This document shows positions 29,306 through 29,961 of a stretch of DNA of 29,961 nucleotides, in pieces. Source of the stretch: Penium margaritaceum (lineage: Eukaryota > Streptophyta > Zygnematophyceae > Desmidiales > Peniaceae); contig SZWC01023045.1 in assembly GCA_023375785.1 (NCBI GenBank), positions 1 to 29,961 on the forward strand, in the 5' to 3' direction. Both the position numbers and the translations under genes were made by a program. The notes beneath the pieces were generated by a model. The model was given only the letters and a program-made list of their open reading frames with translations. It was not told the origin of the DNA and did not search any database. The first letter of the stretch is position 1. Each line of letters starts with the position of its first letter.

Positions 29306-29961
29306 ACCCACATCAATCCCCATCACCAAACTCGATGATTAACTCATCAAAACAGACCCCAAAGGCGCGAGGGGCGCCGCCACTACGCATAGGGATATCT
29401 GCGCCTCCAGAATGGCGTTTGATGGGTTCTTGATGTGTGAAGGCGCCTTGGCGGGCGACGTGGTGCGCGCCGCCGAGTGAGCGACTGGTTTGGGGTGCTG
29501 CGCTTCGATTGACGAGCTACAGTTATCCGAATCGCGCACGGTTTGGTGCGTTGGAGAGCTCATGACTAGCCCTACAGATATTTAGATCATGTCCATGTTA
29601 AAAAACTAATGCAAAATGGCGTTATTCCCTTCGCAAAAGTGACTGTCTCGCAAATGCCTTCGACTCCCAAAAACATAGCGTGAGGCGACCAGAAAGCTCA
29701 TTCTTAGACTCACAACCACCCGCACAAAACACAGCCATGAACACACAGCAGACCCGTCGGGCCACGGTCGAACTGCCTCCACTCGGGGGCCGCGTTTTCT
29801 GACAGGGGGTTATGGGCCCACAGCCGTGACCGGTCTGCACATCCCTCACGACTTTCGCGGCGGACGAGACTGTCGTCAAGGACGACATCGCCGTCAAGCT
29901 CTGAGGTCCCAGAGTTGAAGACTGCGCAAATGGCGCAAAAGGAGACGCAGCCCATCCAGAA

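Larger units (their letters stand above)
28902..29961. other. Gene-free right flank
   Basis: No coding frame here looks real: the open frames are short, overlap on both strands and show no known motif. The stretch contains three imperfect inverted repeats built on TCCGG/CCGGA (28977-29000, 29082-29102, 29156-29176) and a 59-bp direct repeat (29188-29305). From about 29310 to the end I see no structure I can name. Confidence 0.5.

Noticed and set aside
29622..29955. Minus-strand ORFs of 81-91 codons at the right end
   Set aside because: They overlap each other in different frames, have no motif and lie in sequence with no other coding sign.

Overview
The window looks like accessory DNA from a large, repeat-rich eukaryotic nuclear genome. 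A plant or streptophyte-alga type genome is plausible, but this rests on general style only and the species cannot be told from the sequence. No cellular housekeeping gene, rRNA, tRNA or prokaryotic operon structure is visible. There are three parts: a decayed LTR-retroelement coding region (about 1-8956), a short non-coding spacer that may be 3' LTR (8957-9489), and a 19.3-kb minisatellite (about 9490-28831). A short gene-free flank follows (28832-29961).

Retroelement. The left end holds the tail of a Ty3/gypsy-type reverse transcriptase and its RNase H (81-1043). A retropepsin-like aspartic protease with a long Pro/Ala/Ser/Thr-rich tail follows (1130-2491), then an unrecognised helical region, a coiled coil, a basic linker and a charged region (2492-5193). 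Next come an HHCC/DDE integrase (5194-6596), its C-terminal domain and an acidic linker (6597-7442), and a Cys/His-rich tail with about six zinc-binding modules, at least four of them PHD-like (7444-8914). A 10-bp perfect hairpin and a polypurine tract close the coding region. The protease lies downstream of RNase H instead of upstream of RT, and the multi-PHD tail is not a standard Ty3/gypsy feature. The copy is dead: in-frame TAG/TGA/TAA codons, at least one frameshift, and lost catalytic residues in protease, RNase H and integrase.

Assembly. Four single N bases (3661, 4751, 5986, 7443) each sit exactly between two near-identical direct copies of 186, 234, 597 and 304 bp. The reading frame changes at every N by exactly the amount the duplication adds. 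Counting each duplication once therefore puts the segments back in one frame, apart from one separate frameshift in the integrase. These are most simply overlapping contig ends, alleles or paralogues that were abutted and not merged.

Minisatellite. The array is built from a 21-bp unit, TTGCGGAGTGGTGCGAAC followed by TGG. Because 21 is divisible by 3 and the consensus has no stop in any of six frames, the array generates ORFs of up to about 1,350 codons on both strands that are not genes. Several higher-order repeat blocks have periods of 42, 84, 123, 210, 231 and 818 bp. The commonest variants of the unit are CpG-to-TpG/CpA changes, which suggests a methylated array.
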